DNA from: Streptomyces sp. 35G-GA-8
GTDB lineage: Bacteria; Actinomycetota; Actinomycetes; Streptomycetales; Streptomycetaceae
Reading direction: 5' to 3'
DNA: 64,000 bases
Assembly (NCBI RefSeq): GCF_023534745.1
Contig: NZ_JAMHJQ010000010.1
Location: forward strand, 124,001-188,000
Positions 26,582-35,529 of this stretch are shown here, piece after piece. The position numbers and the translations under genes are program-made. The number at the start of each line of letters is the position of its first letter. Positions within the stretch are counted from its first letter, which is position 1. The notes below the pieces were generated by a model. That model was not told the DNA's origin and searched no databases. It was given only the letters and a program-made list of their open reading frames with translations.

Positions 26582-26947
26582 GTGTTTTCCGGTCGCTCCG
26601 TCTTCGTGGTGCGCGCGGGCGTCACTGCGACGTGGGTGTCGGCGTGGCGGGTGCCAGTGCGGCGGGGGCGCTAGGGCGTGTCTTCAAAGTCCCGCCTGCC
26701 CGGCGACGCCCGGCACGCACGCTCGCTGCGTTGTCGGATCACCCCAGTACGTCCAGTACTGGGGAGACCCTCCGCCTTGCGATCGCACGCACCGCGGTGA
26801 CATCAGCCGCTCCGCGGCGGGCGCCGGGCCCGCCCTGCGGGCGGACGGCGCTACTTTGAAGACACGCCCTGGGGGTGCGCGCGGGCCCCGGGTCGGCCGG
26901 CCGGGTGGACGGACGACTCCGCAGGCCCGCGCGGGCACCGACCGGGC
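26582..26947. other. Gap between binding-protein gene and permease genes
   Basis: A 366-bp space within the importer operon without a convincing gene. Most of it is the 198-bp inverted-repeat element described separately. Flanks are GC-rich and hold no clear promoter. The element separates a usually highly expressed binding protein from its permeases. Confidence 0.6.
26673..26870. mobile_element. Short inverted-repeat element (MITE-like), 198 bp
   Basis: Perfect 18-bp terminal inverted repeats (AGGGCGTGTCTTCAAAGT at 26673-26690 and its complement at 26853-26870) bound a 198-bp unit with no coding capacity for a transposase. An internal perfect hairpin, CCCCAGTAC-N5-GTACTGGGG, spans 26742-26764. 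No clear target duplication is visible at the ends. Its form matches a non-autonomous element or a dispersed intergenic repeat; similar repeats are known in Streptomyces from recollection, not a search. No second copy is present in the window. Confidence 0.75.
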
Positions 26948-28759
26948 TTACTTGGTCCACTTCCACATGGCGGGGTGGAAGTTGGCGAGGGAGTCCTGGG
27001 CGAAGCCGCCGAGACCGTCCTTGACCACGGAGATCTGGTAGTCGGGCTCCGGCAGCCAGATCACGGGGAGGTCCTTGGCGAGCGCGGCGCTGTACTTCTG
27101 CACCGCCTCGTTCGAGGAGGACGTGGTGGTTTCGGTGATCAGCTTGTCGACCTCGGCGTTGGAGTAGCTGCCGAAGTTGGAACCGCCACCGGTGGCGAAG
27201 AGCGAGTCACCGCTCGGGTAGGCGGGGAAGTACCAGCTGCCCGCGGTGCCGAAGAAGGACAGCTGCCATGTGCAGCTCGACTCGCCGGCGGTGCACTGGC
27301 CGGACTGCGACAGTACGGAGTTGACCGGGGCGGTCTTGATGCTGAACGTGATGCCGGTCTTCGCGAACGACGACTGCAGCGCGCTCATCATGTTGTCGGT
27401 CACGGTCGAGCCGGACTGGGAGAGCACCTGCATCTCGAACTTGGTGCCCTTGTCGACGCCCGCGCCGCACTGGCTGTCGCCGGTGCCGGGGCTGGTGCAC
27501 ACCATGGTGCCGGCCTGTTCCGTCCAACCGTGGTCGGTGAGGAGCTTCTTGGCCTTGGCCGTGTCGAACGGGTACGGGTTGGTCTTCTGCTCCGGGGAGA
27601 CGAAGGACGAGTCCTGACCCTGCGGGATCGGTCCGTAGGTGGGGACGGCGGTGCCGTTGAAGACCACCTTGGAGAGGGTGGCCTGGTCCACCGACATCTG
27701 GATCGCCTGGCGGGCGTACAGCTGCTTGAACACCGGGCCCATGGTCGGGTTGTTGAAGTTGTACGGCATGTAGGTGATCGCCCAGCCGGTCCATGGCTTC
27801 ACCGAGTAGCCCTTGGCCTTGAAGGACGACTCCTGGCTCAGGTCGGTGGCGTTGATGTAGCCGTAGTCGACGGTGCCGGCGCGCAGGGCGTTCGCCTCGG
27901 CGTCGGCCGTGGTGAAGGGCAGCAGATTGACGTTCTTGATGTTGGCCTTGCCCCCGCCGTCGTACTTTGCGTTGGCGGTCAGCTCGACCTTGCCCGCGGT
28001 GGAGAACGACTTGATGGTGTACGGGCCGCTGACCGTCTTCCACAACGGGTCGGTCGCGTAGCCGGAGATCTTCTTGGCGGCGTTGTTGAGATACGTCCAG
28101 ACCTTCTTGGCGCCGGCGGCGGTGCGGTCCAGGTCGGAGACGGCGCCGGAGTCGCCGGTCTTGTCCCAGACGTGCTGCGGCATCGGGCGGATCATGCTCA
28201 GCTCGTTGGCGAGCATCCACTCCTGGTTGTACGCCTTGTCGAAAGTGATCGTGAAGTGCGTGTCGTCGATCGTCTTGAAGGAGGTCCAGTTGTCCGGCGC
28301 CTTGCCCGGGCTGAAGCTTGCCCAGTCCTCCTTGTTGGCCTTGACCAGAGAGAACCAGAACTCCACGTCGCGTGAGGTGATCTGCTTGCCGTCGCTCCAG
28401 TGACGATCGCCGAGGGTGATCGTCACGCTCTTGCTGTCCGCGGCGAACTTCGCGTCGGTGGCCAGCGAGTTGTCCTTGTTCCATCCGACCTTGCCGGTGG
28501 AGCCGTCGTACGCGATCAGCGGCTCCCAGACGGCCTGGGATATGGAGGAGTTGTTGGTGTTCAGGTGCGAGGCGGTGCCGACCGGGAGGATCCAGTTCGG
28601 CGTGAAGTTCGCCGGGAGGGCGTAGTTGATGGTGTCGGACGACGCCGAGCCGGAGGACGACGATCCGCCTGAACAGCCGGTGAGCAGCGCGCCGGTGGTG
28701 ACGGCGGCACCCGCGACGAGGGCCCAGCGGCGGCCGACGGCCGTGTAAGCAAGGAACAT
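26948..28759 (-). CDS. ABC transporter substrate-binding lipoprotein, SBP family 5
   Basis: Binding protein of 603 residues; the start at 28759 has GAGGAG upstream and gives a signal with lipobox LLTGC (C29), then a Gly/Ser-rich linker. Family-5 segments include the early strand pair around DTINYALPANFTPNWILP and the later WSDGKQITSRDVEFWFSL. Two Cys pairs (GTMVCTSPGTGDSQCG and QCTAGESSCTW) may form disulfides near the binding face. It is divergent from the ROK regulator, whose product probably controls it. Confidence 0.92.
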   Translation of the reverse strand: MFLAYTAVGRRWALVAGAAVTTGALLTGCSGGSSSSGSASSDTINYALPANFTPNWILPVGTASHLNTNNSSISQAVWEPLIAYDGSTGKVGWNKDNSLATDAKFAADSKSVTITLGDRHWSDGKQITSRDVEFWFSLVKANKEDWASFSPGKAPDNWTSFKTIDDTHFTITFDKAYNQEWMLANELSMIRPMPQHVWDKTGDSGAVSDLDRTAAGAKKVWTYLNNAAKKISGYATDPLWKTVSGPYTIKSFSTAGKVELTANAKYDGGGKANIKNVNLLPFTTADAEANALRAGTVDYGYINATDLSQESSFKAKGYSVKPWTGWAITYMPYNFNNPTMGPVFKQLYARQAIQMSVDQATLSKVVFNGTAVPTYGPIPQGQDSSFVSPEQKTNPYPFDTAKAKKLLTDHGWTEQAGTMVCTSPGTGDSQCGAGVDKGTKFEMQVLSQSGSTVTDNMMSALQSSFAKTGITFSIKTAPVNSVLSQSGQCTAGESSCTWQLSFFGTAGSWYFPAYPSGDSLFATGGGSNFGSYSNAEVDKLITETTTSSSNEAVQKYSAALAKDLPVIWLPEPDYQISVVKDGLGGFAQDSLANFHPAMWKWTK

Positions 28760-29074
28760 GACTCTCCTCAGAGTGAAAGGACCCGCATACGTCCCGGGAG
28801 ACCGGGTCGGCGCCGCGGGGTCGGCGCTGCGTACGGCGACAGTCAACGACGGACGGGACGAACAAACAAACAAGAATTAGTAAAAAGTAAGTTTCCACGA
28901 TCTCGATAACGTCACGCCCATCCGCTCCAGCTGTCTCAGGAGGTGTCTATGTAGCGATTTGAGGCGATTTCACTCGCGTCGACGTTCTCCACTTTCTTCG
29001 TGAGGCTGTTCCCCACCCGTCCGGGCGGGCGTACTGTCTCCGTCACACCCACCGTTGCGGAAGTTACTTCGTAC
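28760..29074. promoter_or_regulatory. Divergent promoter region of importer and ROK regulator
   Basis: A 315-bp intergenic region. It contains an unusually A+T-rich stretch at about 28861-28900 (runs of AAAC and AGTAAAAAGTAAG) in an otherwise GC-rich setting, placed as expected for a promoter/operator of the binding-protein gene. No perfect palindrome was identified, so the ROK operator is not pinned down. Confidence 0.45.
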
Positions 29075-30325
29075 ATGACTGAAATAAGTGCTCGGGACCG
29101 CAAGACCCCCAAGAGCGTGTCCCAGAAGGGCTCGACCACCCTCGCCACACGGGTCCTCGAACTCGTCGCGTCGGGCGAGGCGTCGTCCCGCGCCGAACTC
29201 GCGGAAATCCTCGGCACGGCCGCCTCCACCATCTCCCTCACCGTGGCCCAGCTGGTCGAGCGCGGACTCATCGCCGAAGAGGGCACCCAGTCCTCCACCG
29301 GCGGCCGCCCCCGCAGGGTCCTCAGGGCGGGCAGCAACGACGAGTACGCGGTCGCCGCCGACGTCGGCGGCCGCCATGCCCGGATCGGTGTGGTGCTCCC
29401 GGGCGGTGATGTCCGTGATGTCACCAACGTCCCGTTCGAGGTCTCCGACGGTCCCGAGGCCGCCCTGCCGAGGCTCGTCGAGCACCTGGAATCCCTCGCC
29501 GAGCGGCGTGGACGTGACCGGCTGCGGGGCGTCGGGCTCTCCCTGCCCGGACCGGTGGACGTCGCCTCCGGCGCCGTCGTCCTGCCGTCCCGGATGCTCG
29601 GCTGGAACCGCTTCCCGGTGGGCCCTTGGCTGGAGGAGCGCTTCGGGATCCCGGTCGCCGTCGACAACGACGCCAACTGCATGGCGGTCGGCGAGCAGAG
29701 CGCCAGGCGCTCCGAGCACCAGCAGTCGATCATGGTGAAGATCGGCTCGGCGATCGGTGCCGGCGTCATCGCCGACGGCCGCCTCTACCGGGGCGCCACC
29801 GGAGCCGCCGGCGACATCACCCACATCCGCATCGACGGCGGGGCCGACATCCCCTGCTCCTGTGGCAACACCGGTTGCCTGGAGACCGTGGCGTCCGGCG
29901 CCGCGCTCGTCCGCATCCTGCGCGAACGCGGTCTCGACGTCGCCAGCCCCGAGGACGTGGTACGGCTCGCCACCGACGCCGACCCGGAGGCCACCCGCGC
30001 CGTCCGCAGGGCCGGCGACCACCTCGGCCAAGTGCTCGCCGCGAACGTCAACTTCTTCAACCCTGACGCCGTCTACCTCGGCGGCATCCTGTCCACCCTC
30101 GAACCGTTCGTCGCCGCGGTACGCAGCAAGCTCTACGAGAGCTGCCACCCGCTGGTGACCGAACACCTCACCATCGAGCGGGCCAGTCTCGGCGCCGACG
30201 CCGGTCTGGTCGGCGCCGGACTCTTCGCCCTGCGGCTCGCCCTGACCCGCGCCCTCGGCGACATCGGCCGCGCCACCCCCGGCGCCGACCGGCAGCACAC
30301 CGGCACGGGCCGCGAAAGGATCTGA
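29075..30325 (+). CDS. ROK-family transcriptional repressor (NagC/XylR type)
   Basis: Regulator of about 416 residues: an N-terminal winged helix (SRAELAEILGTAASTISLTV, then GLIAEEG and STGGRPRR) joined to a ROK sugar-binding domain with VAADVGGRHARIGVVL, PVAVDNDANCMA and an intact zinc motif CSCGNTGCLE. The start at 29075 is a choice; an in-frame ATG/GTG further upstream is possible. It is divergent from the importer and upstream of the MlrC/CutC genes, so it probably responds to the imported sugar and controls both transcripts. Confidence 0.9.
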   Translation: MTEISARDRKTPKSVSQKGSTTLATRVLELVASGEASSRAELAEILGTAASTISLTVAQLVERGLIAEEGTQSSTGGRPRRVLRAGSNDEYAVAADVGGRHARIGVVLPGGDVRDVTNVPFEVSDGPEAALPRLVEHLESLAERRGRDRLRGVGLSLPGPVDVASGAVVLPSRMLGWNRFPVGPWLEERFGIPVAVDNDANCMAVGEQSARRSEHQQSIMVKIGSAIGAGVIADGRLYRGATGAAGDITHIRIDGGADIPCSCGNTGCLETVASGAALVRILRERGLDVASPEDVVRLATDADPEATRAVRRAGDHLGQVLAANVNFFNPDAVYLGGILSTLEPFVAAVRSKLYESCHPLVTEHLTIERASLGADAGLVGAGLFALRLALTRALGDIGRATPGADRQHTGTGRERI

Positions 30326-30609
30326 CGCCGCTGCAAAAAGCCTCACTGTCGCGGAAATTAGTCCCTGCGCACGACGAAGCAACCGTCCGGGAGCCATGGC
30401 CCGTACCACGGCTCCCGGACGATCCACCGATTCCCGGCCCCCGCGCCCGAACGCTGAGCCCAGGGGCCTTGTCCAGGGGGCTTGCCCAGGGGCCTTGTCC
30501 AGGGGCGCTCCCGAAGTCCCCGCACCCGCCCGGGTATCGAAGTCCGCGGCACGCCCCCCGTGGCGGGCCGCGGAACGAGCCTCACGCACCACACCCCGTC
30601 CGAGGAGCT
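30326..30609. promoter_or_regulatory. Intergenic region before MlrC gene with 26-bp-period repeat
   Basis: A 284-bp gap without a gene. A 21-bp sequence beginning CCCAGGGGCCTTGTCC is repeated exactly at 30459-30479 and 30485-30505, a period of 26 bp. Each copy itself contains two CCAGGGG-like blocks. No clear promoter motif was seen. Confidence 0.6.
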
Positions 30610-32133
30610 ATGTCGCACACCCGCACCCCCGCCGCCCGCCCGGTCATCGCCGTCGCCGGGCTCGGCATCGAGTCCTCCACCTTCTCCCCGGCTCGCACCG
30701 AAGCCCCCGCCTTCCACCCCGCACGCGGCGCCGAGATCTTCGACCGGTACCCCTTCCTCGCCCCCGGCGAGGAACTGCGTGAGGCCGCCGAGTGGCACGG
30801 CGCGCTGGTCGGCAAGTCACTGCCCGGCGGTACCGTCACCGCCGCCGCCTGGACCGGGCTCACCGACGAGCTCATCGAGCGCGTCGCCGCGCTGCCCCGG
30901 TTGGACGGCCTCTGGTACGACATCCACGGCGCCATGACCGTGGAGGGGATCGACGACGCCGAGGCCGTGCTGCTGGCGCGGATCCGCGCCACCGTCGGCC
31001 CCGACGTGATCGTCTCCACCTCGATGGACCTGCACGGCAACGTCTCCCGCGAACTCGCCCACCGCAGCGACCTGATCACCTGCTACCGGATGGCCCCGCA
31101 CGAGGACCACATGGAGACCAAGGAGCGTGCCGTCCGCAACCTGGTCGACCTGCTGGCGTCCGGCGCCCCCCGCCCGGTCAAGGCATGGGTGCCGGTCCCG
31201 GTGCTGCTGGCCGGCGAGCAGACCTCCACCCGGATCGAACCCGCGAAGAGCGTGTATGCGGCGATCGACGAGATCGAGGCCACCGACGGCGTGACGGATG
31301 CCGCCATCTGGGTCGGCTACGCCTGGGCCGACGAACCCCGCAACCGCGCCGTCGTGGTCGTCACCGGCGACGACGCGGCGGCGGTCTCGGCCGGGGCGGA
31401 ACGACTCGCCCGGGGCTTCTGGAACGCCCGCCACGACTTCGACTTCGTCGCCCGGACCGGCACCTACGACGGACTTCTCGACGAAGCCCTCGCCTCCGAC
31501 CAGCGGCCGTACTTCATCAGCGACACCGGCGACAACCCCACCGCGGGCGGCGCCGGTGACGTCACCTGGGGCCTGACCCGGCTGCTGGAGCGCCCCGAGT
31601 TCCAGCGGGAGGACGGGCCGACCGTCATCTACGCCTCCGTACCCGGCCCCGCCGCTGTCGAGACCGCCGTCGCCGCCGGGGTCGGCGCCACCGTCACCGT
31701 CACCGCCGGCGCCGAGGTCGACGACCGGCACGCCGGCCCCGTCACCCTCACCGGTGTGGTCCACGCGATCCGGCACGGCGACCGGGACGCCGAGACCGAG
31801 GTCGTCATCCGGACCGGCAGCGTGTACGCGATCCTCACCAGGCTGCGCAAGCCGTACCACCACGAGCACGACTTCACCGACCTCGACCTCGACCCGCGCT
31901 CCGCCGACATCGTGATCGTCAAGATCGGCTACCTGGAGCCCGAGCTGTTCGACATGTCGGTCGGCTGGAAGATGGCCCTCACTCCCGGCGGTGTCGACCA
32001 GGACCTGGTGCGCCTCGGCCACCGTCGCATCCGCCGCCCGATGTTCCCCTTCGACCGCGACATGGCCGACCCGGACCTGACGGCCCGTATCATCCCGGCC
32101 TCCGACCAGCCGCTCACCGGGGACGACGAATGA
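30610..32133 (+). CDS. M81 family metallopeptidase (MlrC-like)
   Basis: Protein of 507 residues, the usual MlrC length. The start at 30610 has AGGAG 2 nt before it, which is tight, but the peptide then opens with the family segment VIAVAGLGIESSTFSP. Other family segments are GLWYDIHGAMT, STSMDLHGNVS and YRMAPHEDHMETKERA, supplying the metal-binding Asp/His set. MlrC opens linear microcystin; most relatives are uncharacterised amidohydrolases. Linked to a peptide-type importer, a ROK kinase and CutC, it may cleave an amide in an imported sugar-peptide (inference). Confidence 0.88.
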   Translation: MSHTRTPAARPVIAVAGLGIESSTFSPARTEAPAFHPARGAEIFDRYPFLAPGEELREAAEWHGALVGKSLPGGTVTAAAWTGLTDELIERVAALPRLDGLWYDIHGAMTVEGIDDAEAVLLARIRATVGPDVIVSTSMDLHGNVSRELAHRSDLITCYRMAPHEDHMETKERAVRNLVDLLASGAPRPVKAWVPVPVLLAGEQTSTRIEPAKSVYAAIDEIEATDGVTDAAIWVGYAWADEPRNRAVVVVTGDDAAAVSAGAERLARGFWNARHDFDFVARTGTYDGLLDEALASDQRPYFISDTGDNPTAGGAGDVTWGLTRLLERPEFQREDGPTVIYASVPGPAAVETAVAAGVGATVTVTAGAEVDDRHAGPVTLTGVVHAIRHGDRDAETEVVIRTGSVYAILTRLRKPYHHEHDFTDLDLDPRSADIVIVKIGYLEPELFDMSVGWKMALTPGGVDQDLVRLGHRRIRRPMFPFDRDMADPDLTARIIPASDQPLTGDDE

Positions 32134-33008
32134 CCGACCACACCCCCCGGCCTCCCAGCCCGCCCCGCGCCGCCGGTGCGGACCGAGCTCCGGCACCGGT
32201 GGCGGCCGACGAGATCGCCGGACTCGGGCGGCCCGGACCGGCCGGACCGGGCCGCCGGCCCGCACTGGAGATCGCCGTCACCTCGCCGGCCGGTGCCCGT
32301 GTCGCCCTCGACCACCGAGCCGATCGCGTCGAACTCTGCACCGGCCTGGAACTGGGCGGTCTGACCCCGTCGGCCGCCCTCGTCGAGGCGGTCGCCGCCG
32401 TGGGCCTGCCGGTGCAGGCCCTGGTCCGCTGCCGGCCGGGCGACTTCGTCCACGACGCCGAGGAGATCGCCCTGATGGTCGCCGAGGTGCGGTCCGTGAT
32501 CGCCTCCGGCGCCTCCGGCGTGGTCATCGGCGCGCTCACCGCCGACGGTGGCCTCGACATCGACGCCGTCACCCGCCTCGCCGCGGCGGCTCATGACGCG
32601 GGGCGCCCCGTCGAGGTGACCCTGCACCGCGCGATCGACGTGTCCGCGGACCCGGTCGCCACCGCCGCGCTGCTGCCCGCCCTGGGGTTCACCCGGGTGC
32701 TCACCTCCGGCGGCGCCCCGGCCGCCGGAGAAGGACTCGCCGCGCTCGCCGCCATGGTCGAGGCCGCGCCCGGCGTGCAGGTGATGGCGGGCGGCGGGGT
32801 GCGCCCCGCCGACATCCCGGCCCTGACCGCCACCGGTGTCGCCGCCGTCCACCTCTCCGCCAAGCGCCGCGCCGAACCCCGGCGCGGGGGTGCGTGGATC
32901 CCCCTCGGCGCCTCCAGCGCCTCCGCCGAGCAGGACACGTACTTCGTCACCGACCCAGCCGTGGTCGCCGAGGCCAGGGGAATGCTGGAATCGCGGGCAA
33001 CCGGCTGA
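32130..33008 (+). CDS. CutC-family TIM-barrel protein
   Basis: Protein of 292 residues, coupled to the MlrC gene by ATGA. A Pro/Ala-rich N-terminal extension of about 45 residues, not usual in the family, precedes the barrel. Family segments are ADRVELCTGLELGGLTPS, ALVRCRPGDFVHDAEEIA, GVVIGALTADGGLD and VTLHRAIDV. CutC was named for copper homeostasis, but that role is disputed. Its position here points to a catabolic task with MlrC, not copper. Confidence 0.88.
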   Translation: MTDHTPRPPSPPRAAGADRAPAPVAADEIAGLGRPGPAGPGRRPALEIAVTSPAGARVALDHRADRVELCTGLELGGLTPSAALVEAVAAVGLPVQALVRCRPGDFVHDAEEIALMVAEVRSVIASGASGVVIGALTADGGLDIDAVTRLAAAAHDAGRPVEVTLHRAIDVSADPVATAALLPALGFTRVLTSGGAPAAGEGLAALAAMVEAAPGVQVMAGGGVRPADIPALTATGVAAVHLSAKRRAEPRRGGAWIPLGASSASAEQDTYFVTDPAVVAEARGMLESRATG

Positions 33009-33159
33009 CCGGCGGTGCGCTCCCCGCCGGAGCGCGCCGCCTTGAGAGTCCGCGGTTCGCGCCGGATCGCGGACTCCCGGCGGACACGCCGCGCCCGCCC
33101 GGCGCCGTCACCCGAAAATGCGGTGGCCGCACGGGCTCGGGTCATCTACGTTCGCCTCC

Positions 33160-33924
33160 ATGGTTGACGCATCTTTCGGGCATCCGCGCCTCGCCGCCAT
33201 CTACGACCCACTCGATCCGGACCGCGGCGATCTCGACGCGTATCTCGCGATGGCGGAGGAGTTCGGCGCACGGTCCGTGCTGGACATCGGGTGCGGTACG
33301 GGCGTGTTCGCACTGCTGCTCGCCGAGCGCGGGATGACGGTCACCGGAATCGATCCCGCGCGGGCGTCCGTCGACGTCGCGCGCGGCAAACCGGGCGCGG
33401 AGCGGGTGCGCTGGCTCGACGGCGACGCGGGGGACCTGCCGCCCATGCGGACCGACCTGGTGACGATGACCGGGAACGTCGCCCAGGCGATCGCCGATCC
33501 CCAGGCGTGGCATACGACACTGCGCGGCGCGTACGCGGCGCTGCGGCCCGGCGGGCGGCTTGTCTTCGAGACGCGCGATCCGGCGCGGCGCGTGTGGGAG
33601 GAGTGGGCGGAGTGGACGCGCGAGACCACGTACCGCGTGACGGACATCCCGGGCGTCGGCCACGTCGAGACCTGGGCCGAATTGACGGACGTGAGCCTGC
33701 CGCTGGTGAGCTTCCGGGGTACGCACGTGTTCGCCGCGGACGGGGACGTACTGACCTCGGAATCGACACTGCGCTTCCGCGAACGTACGGAGATCGAACG
33801 GGACTTGCACGAGCACGGCTTCGTCGTCGAGGACGTACGCGACGCACCCGACCGACCGGGCAGGGAGTTCGTGTTCGTGGCGCGGCGCGGTACGACGGAG
33901 CCCGCCCCTCCCGCACTGCCCTAG
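33160..33924 (+). CDS. Class I SAM-dependent methyltransferase
   Basis: Methyltransferase of 254 residues. Motif I is VLDIGCGTGVFALLLAERG, the acidic loop is VTGIDPARASVDVAR, and motif II/III follows with GGRLVFETRDPAR. The start at 33160 gives a typical short N-terminus. Substrate unknown. It stands alone between CutC and an intergenic gap; no partner gene is evident. Confidence 0.85.
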   Translation: MVDASFGHPRLAAIYDPLDPDRGDLDAYLAMAEEFGARSVLDIGCGTGVFALLLAERGMTVTGIDPARASVDVARGKPGAERVRWLDGDAGDLPPMRTDLVTMTGNVAQAIADPQAWHTTLRGAYAALRPGGRLVFETRDPARRVWEEWAEWTRETTYRVTDIPGVGHVETWAELTDVSLPLVSFRGTHVFAADGDVLTSESTLRFRERTEIERDLHEHGFVVEDVRDAPDRPGREFVFVARRGTTEPAPPALP

Positions 33925-34248
33925 GAAGCGTGCGCACCACACAGCGCCGCGCGGACGGGACCTCGAAGACACTCCCCCGGTGGTCTCAACCCCTGCCTGG
34001 CCACCGAATTGATGGCCGACGCCAACATCGTAGAGACGAACGACGGCGGTGACTCTCGGCACCATCCGGCACCGGCTCCGCGCCGGATTCCTCTGTCACG
34101 CGAGCTCGGTGGCCCCCTGCGAGGTGCCGGTGGCGCGGAGAAAGCGGTAGAAAGCGGTGCTGCCCATGATTCGGGTGAACAAAGCCACGCGTACCGCGGC
34201 GGACCGTACAGGGCAGTGACCGTCAGCGGCGGGTACGCAGGGCCGCGA
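33925..34248. other. Gap with a possible minus-strand coding remnant
   Basis: A 324-bp space without a complete gene. On the minus strand a frame ending with TGA at 34096-34098 reads a protein-like tail (VALFTRIMGSTAFYRFLRAT and a little more) with G/C-rich third positions, but no start or domain can be found. It may be a relic of a lost gene. I could not assign it to a family. Confidence 0.3.
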
Positions 34249-35316
34249 TCACCCCGCCCTGCCGTGGTGGGCGAGAGTGGCGTGCGGGTCCTCCCCGTCC
34301 GTACAGGTCGGGTCGGGGTGGATCAGGGCGGCCGTCAGGCGGGGGACGGCGTGCAGCAGGGCGTGCTCGGCGTCGACGGCTACTTGATGAGCGGCCGACA
34401 GGCTCAGGGAACCGTCGATGACGACAGCCGCCTCCGCTCGCAGTTGGTGGCCGATCCACCGCATCCTCAGCTCGCCGACCTCCACCACGCCGGGCACGGC
34501 GCGCAACGCCTCCTCGGCGCGGTCGACCAGGGCGGGATCGACGGCGTCCATGAGGCGGCGGAAGATCTCCTTCGCGGCGTCCCTGAGGACCGCGAGGATG
34601 GCGAGGGTGATCAGCAGGCCGACGATGGGGTCGGCGAGGGGCCAGCCGATCGCGGCCCCGCCGACGCCCAACAGGACGGCCAGCGAGGTGAAGCCGTCGG
34701 TGCGGGCATGCAGACCGTCGGCGACCAGCGCCGCCGACCCGATCTTCCGGCCGGTGTTGATCCGGTAGCGAGCCACCCACTCATTGCCGATGAACCCGAT
34801 GACCGCCGCTGCCGCGACCGCCGGTAGGTAGAGGATCTGACGGGGATGCAGCAGCCGGTCCACCGAGGTGCAGGCCGCGAGCACGGCGGACGCGGTGATG
34901 GTGAGCAGGATGACGATGCCCGCGATGTCCTCGGCCCGGCCATAGCCGTAGGTGAACCTGCGGGTCGCCACCCGCCGTCCGAGGACGAAGGCGATGCCCA
35001 GCGGCACGGCGGTCAGCGCGTCGGCCGCGTTGTGGACCGTGTCCCCCAGCAGGGCGACCGATCCGGACACGACCACCACCACGGCCTGCAGCACCGTCGT
35101 GACGCCCAGCACGGCGAGCGAGATCCACAGAGTACGCACGCCCTGAGCCGAGGACTCCATCGCCGGGTCGACCTTGTCCGCGGCTTCGTGACTGTGCGGG
35201 GTCACGACATGTGCGACACCATGCTTGATCCTCGCCCATCGGCCCGAACCGTGATCATGTCCGTGGCCTCCGTGGTCATGGTCGTGCGGTTCCCGGGGTG
35301 CGCTTGTCTCGCTCAC
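34249..35316 (-). CDS. Cation diffusion facilitator metal exporter
   Basis: Divalent metal/proton antiporter of 355 residues (GTG start at 35316). The N-terminus is His/Asp-rich (HDHDHGGHGHDHG, then HSHE), typical of zinc-handling members. Six spans follow. Transport-site motifs are DTVHNAADALTA in TM2 and DGLHARTDGF in TM5. The C-terminal cytoplasmic domain has the ferredoxin-like fold (VPGVVEVGELRMRWIG, VVIDGSLSLSAAHQVA). It is divergent from the P1B-4 ATPase; the shared gap has an ArsR-like site. Confidence 0.92.
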   Translation of the reverse strand: MSETSAPREPHDHDHGGHGHDHGSGRWARIKHGVAHVVTPHSHEAADKVDPAMESSAQGVRTLWISLAVLGVTTVLQAVVVVVSGSVALLGDTVHNAADALTAVPLGIAFVLGRRVATRRFTYGYGRAEDIAGIVILLTITASAVLAACTSVDRLLHPRQILYLPAVAAAAVIGFIGNEWVARYRINTGRKIGSAALVADGLHARTDGFTSLAVLLGVGGAAIGWPLADPIVGLLITLAILAVLRDAAKEIFRRLMDAVDPALVDRAEEALRAVPGVVEVGELRMRWIGHQLRAEAAVVIDGSLSLSAAHQVAVDAEHALLHAVPRLTAALIHPDPTCTDGEDPHATLAHHGRAG

Positions 35317-35386
35317 GGCAACTCACACCTTCCGGACCTCGCGTACAGGGCAGGCGGGTTGGACACTGCCCACTCGCTCCATTATG

Positions 35387-35402
35387 TGCACATGCGCGCA
35401 CG
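35387..35402. promoter_or_regulatory. GTGCA-N5-GCGCAC motif between two metal exporters
   Basis: The 16-bp motif GTGCACATGCGCGCAC lies in the 213-bp divergent gap between the CDF gene and the P-type ATPase gene. It matches the pattern GTGCA-N5-GCGCAC also found upstream of the MFS gene at 39413-39428 (minus strand). The shared motif and the nearby ArsR gene point to a common ArsR/SmtB-type operator. Confidence 0.5.
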
Positions 35403-35529
35403 CGAGCATGTATTAGGTACGCATCGTGAGTAACAGCGAGACACCGACTACAAATGAAGACATGTTCATTCTTTCTTGTATGGTGGATGCGCTGCTCCGT
35501 GCCGTCCGCTGCCGAAGGAATCCGCCTCC

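Noticed and set aside
26684-26966. Two overlapping short minus-strand frames in the inverted-repeat element
   Set aside because: They come from the repeat itself, overlap each other in two frames and lack ribosome sites.
32130-33008. CutC as evidence for a copper-resistance function of the ROK locus
   Set aside because: The copper role of CutC is disputed and the neighbours are sugar/peptide genes; the metal genes start more than 1 kb away.
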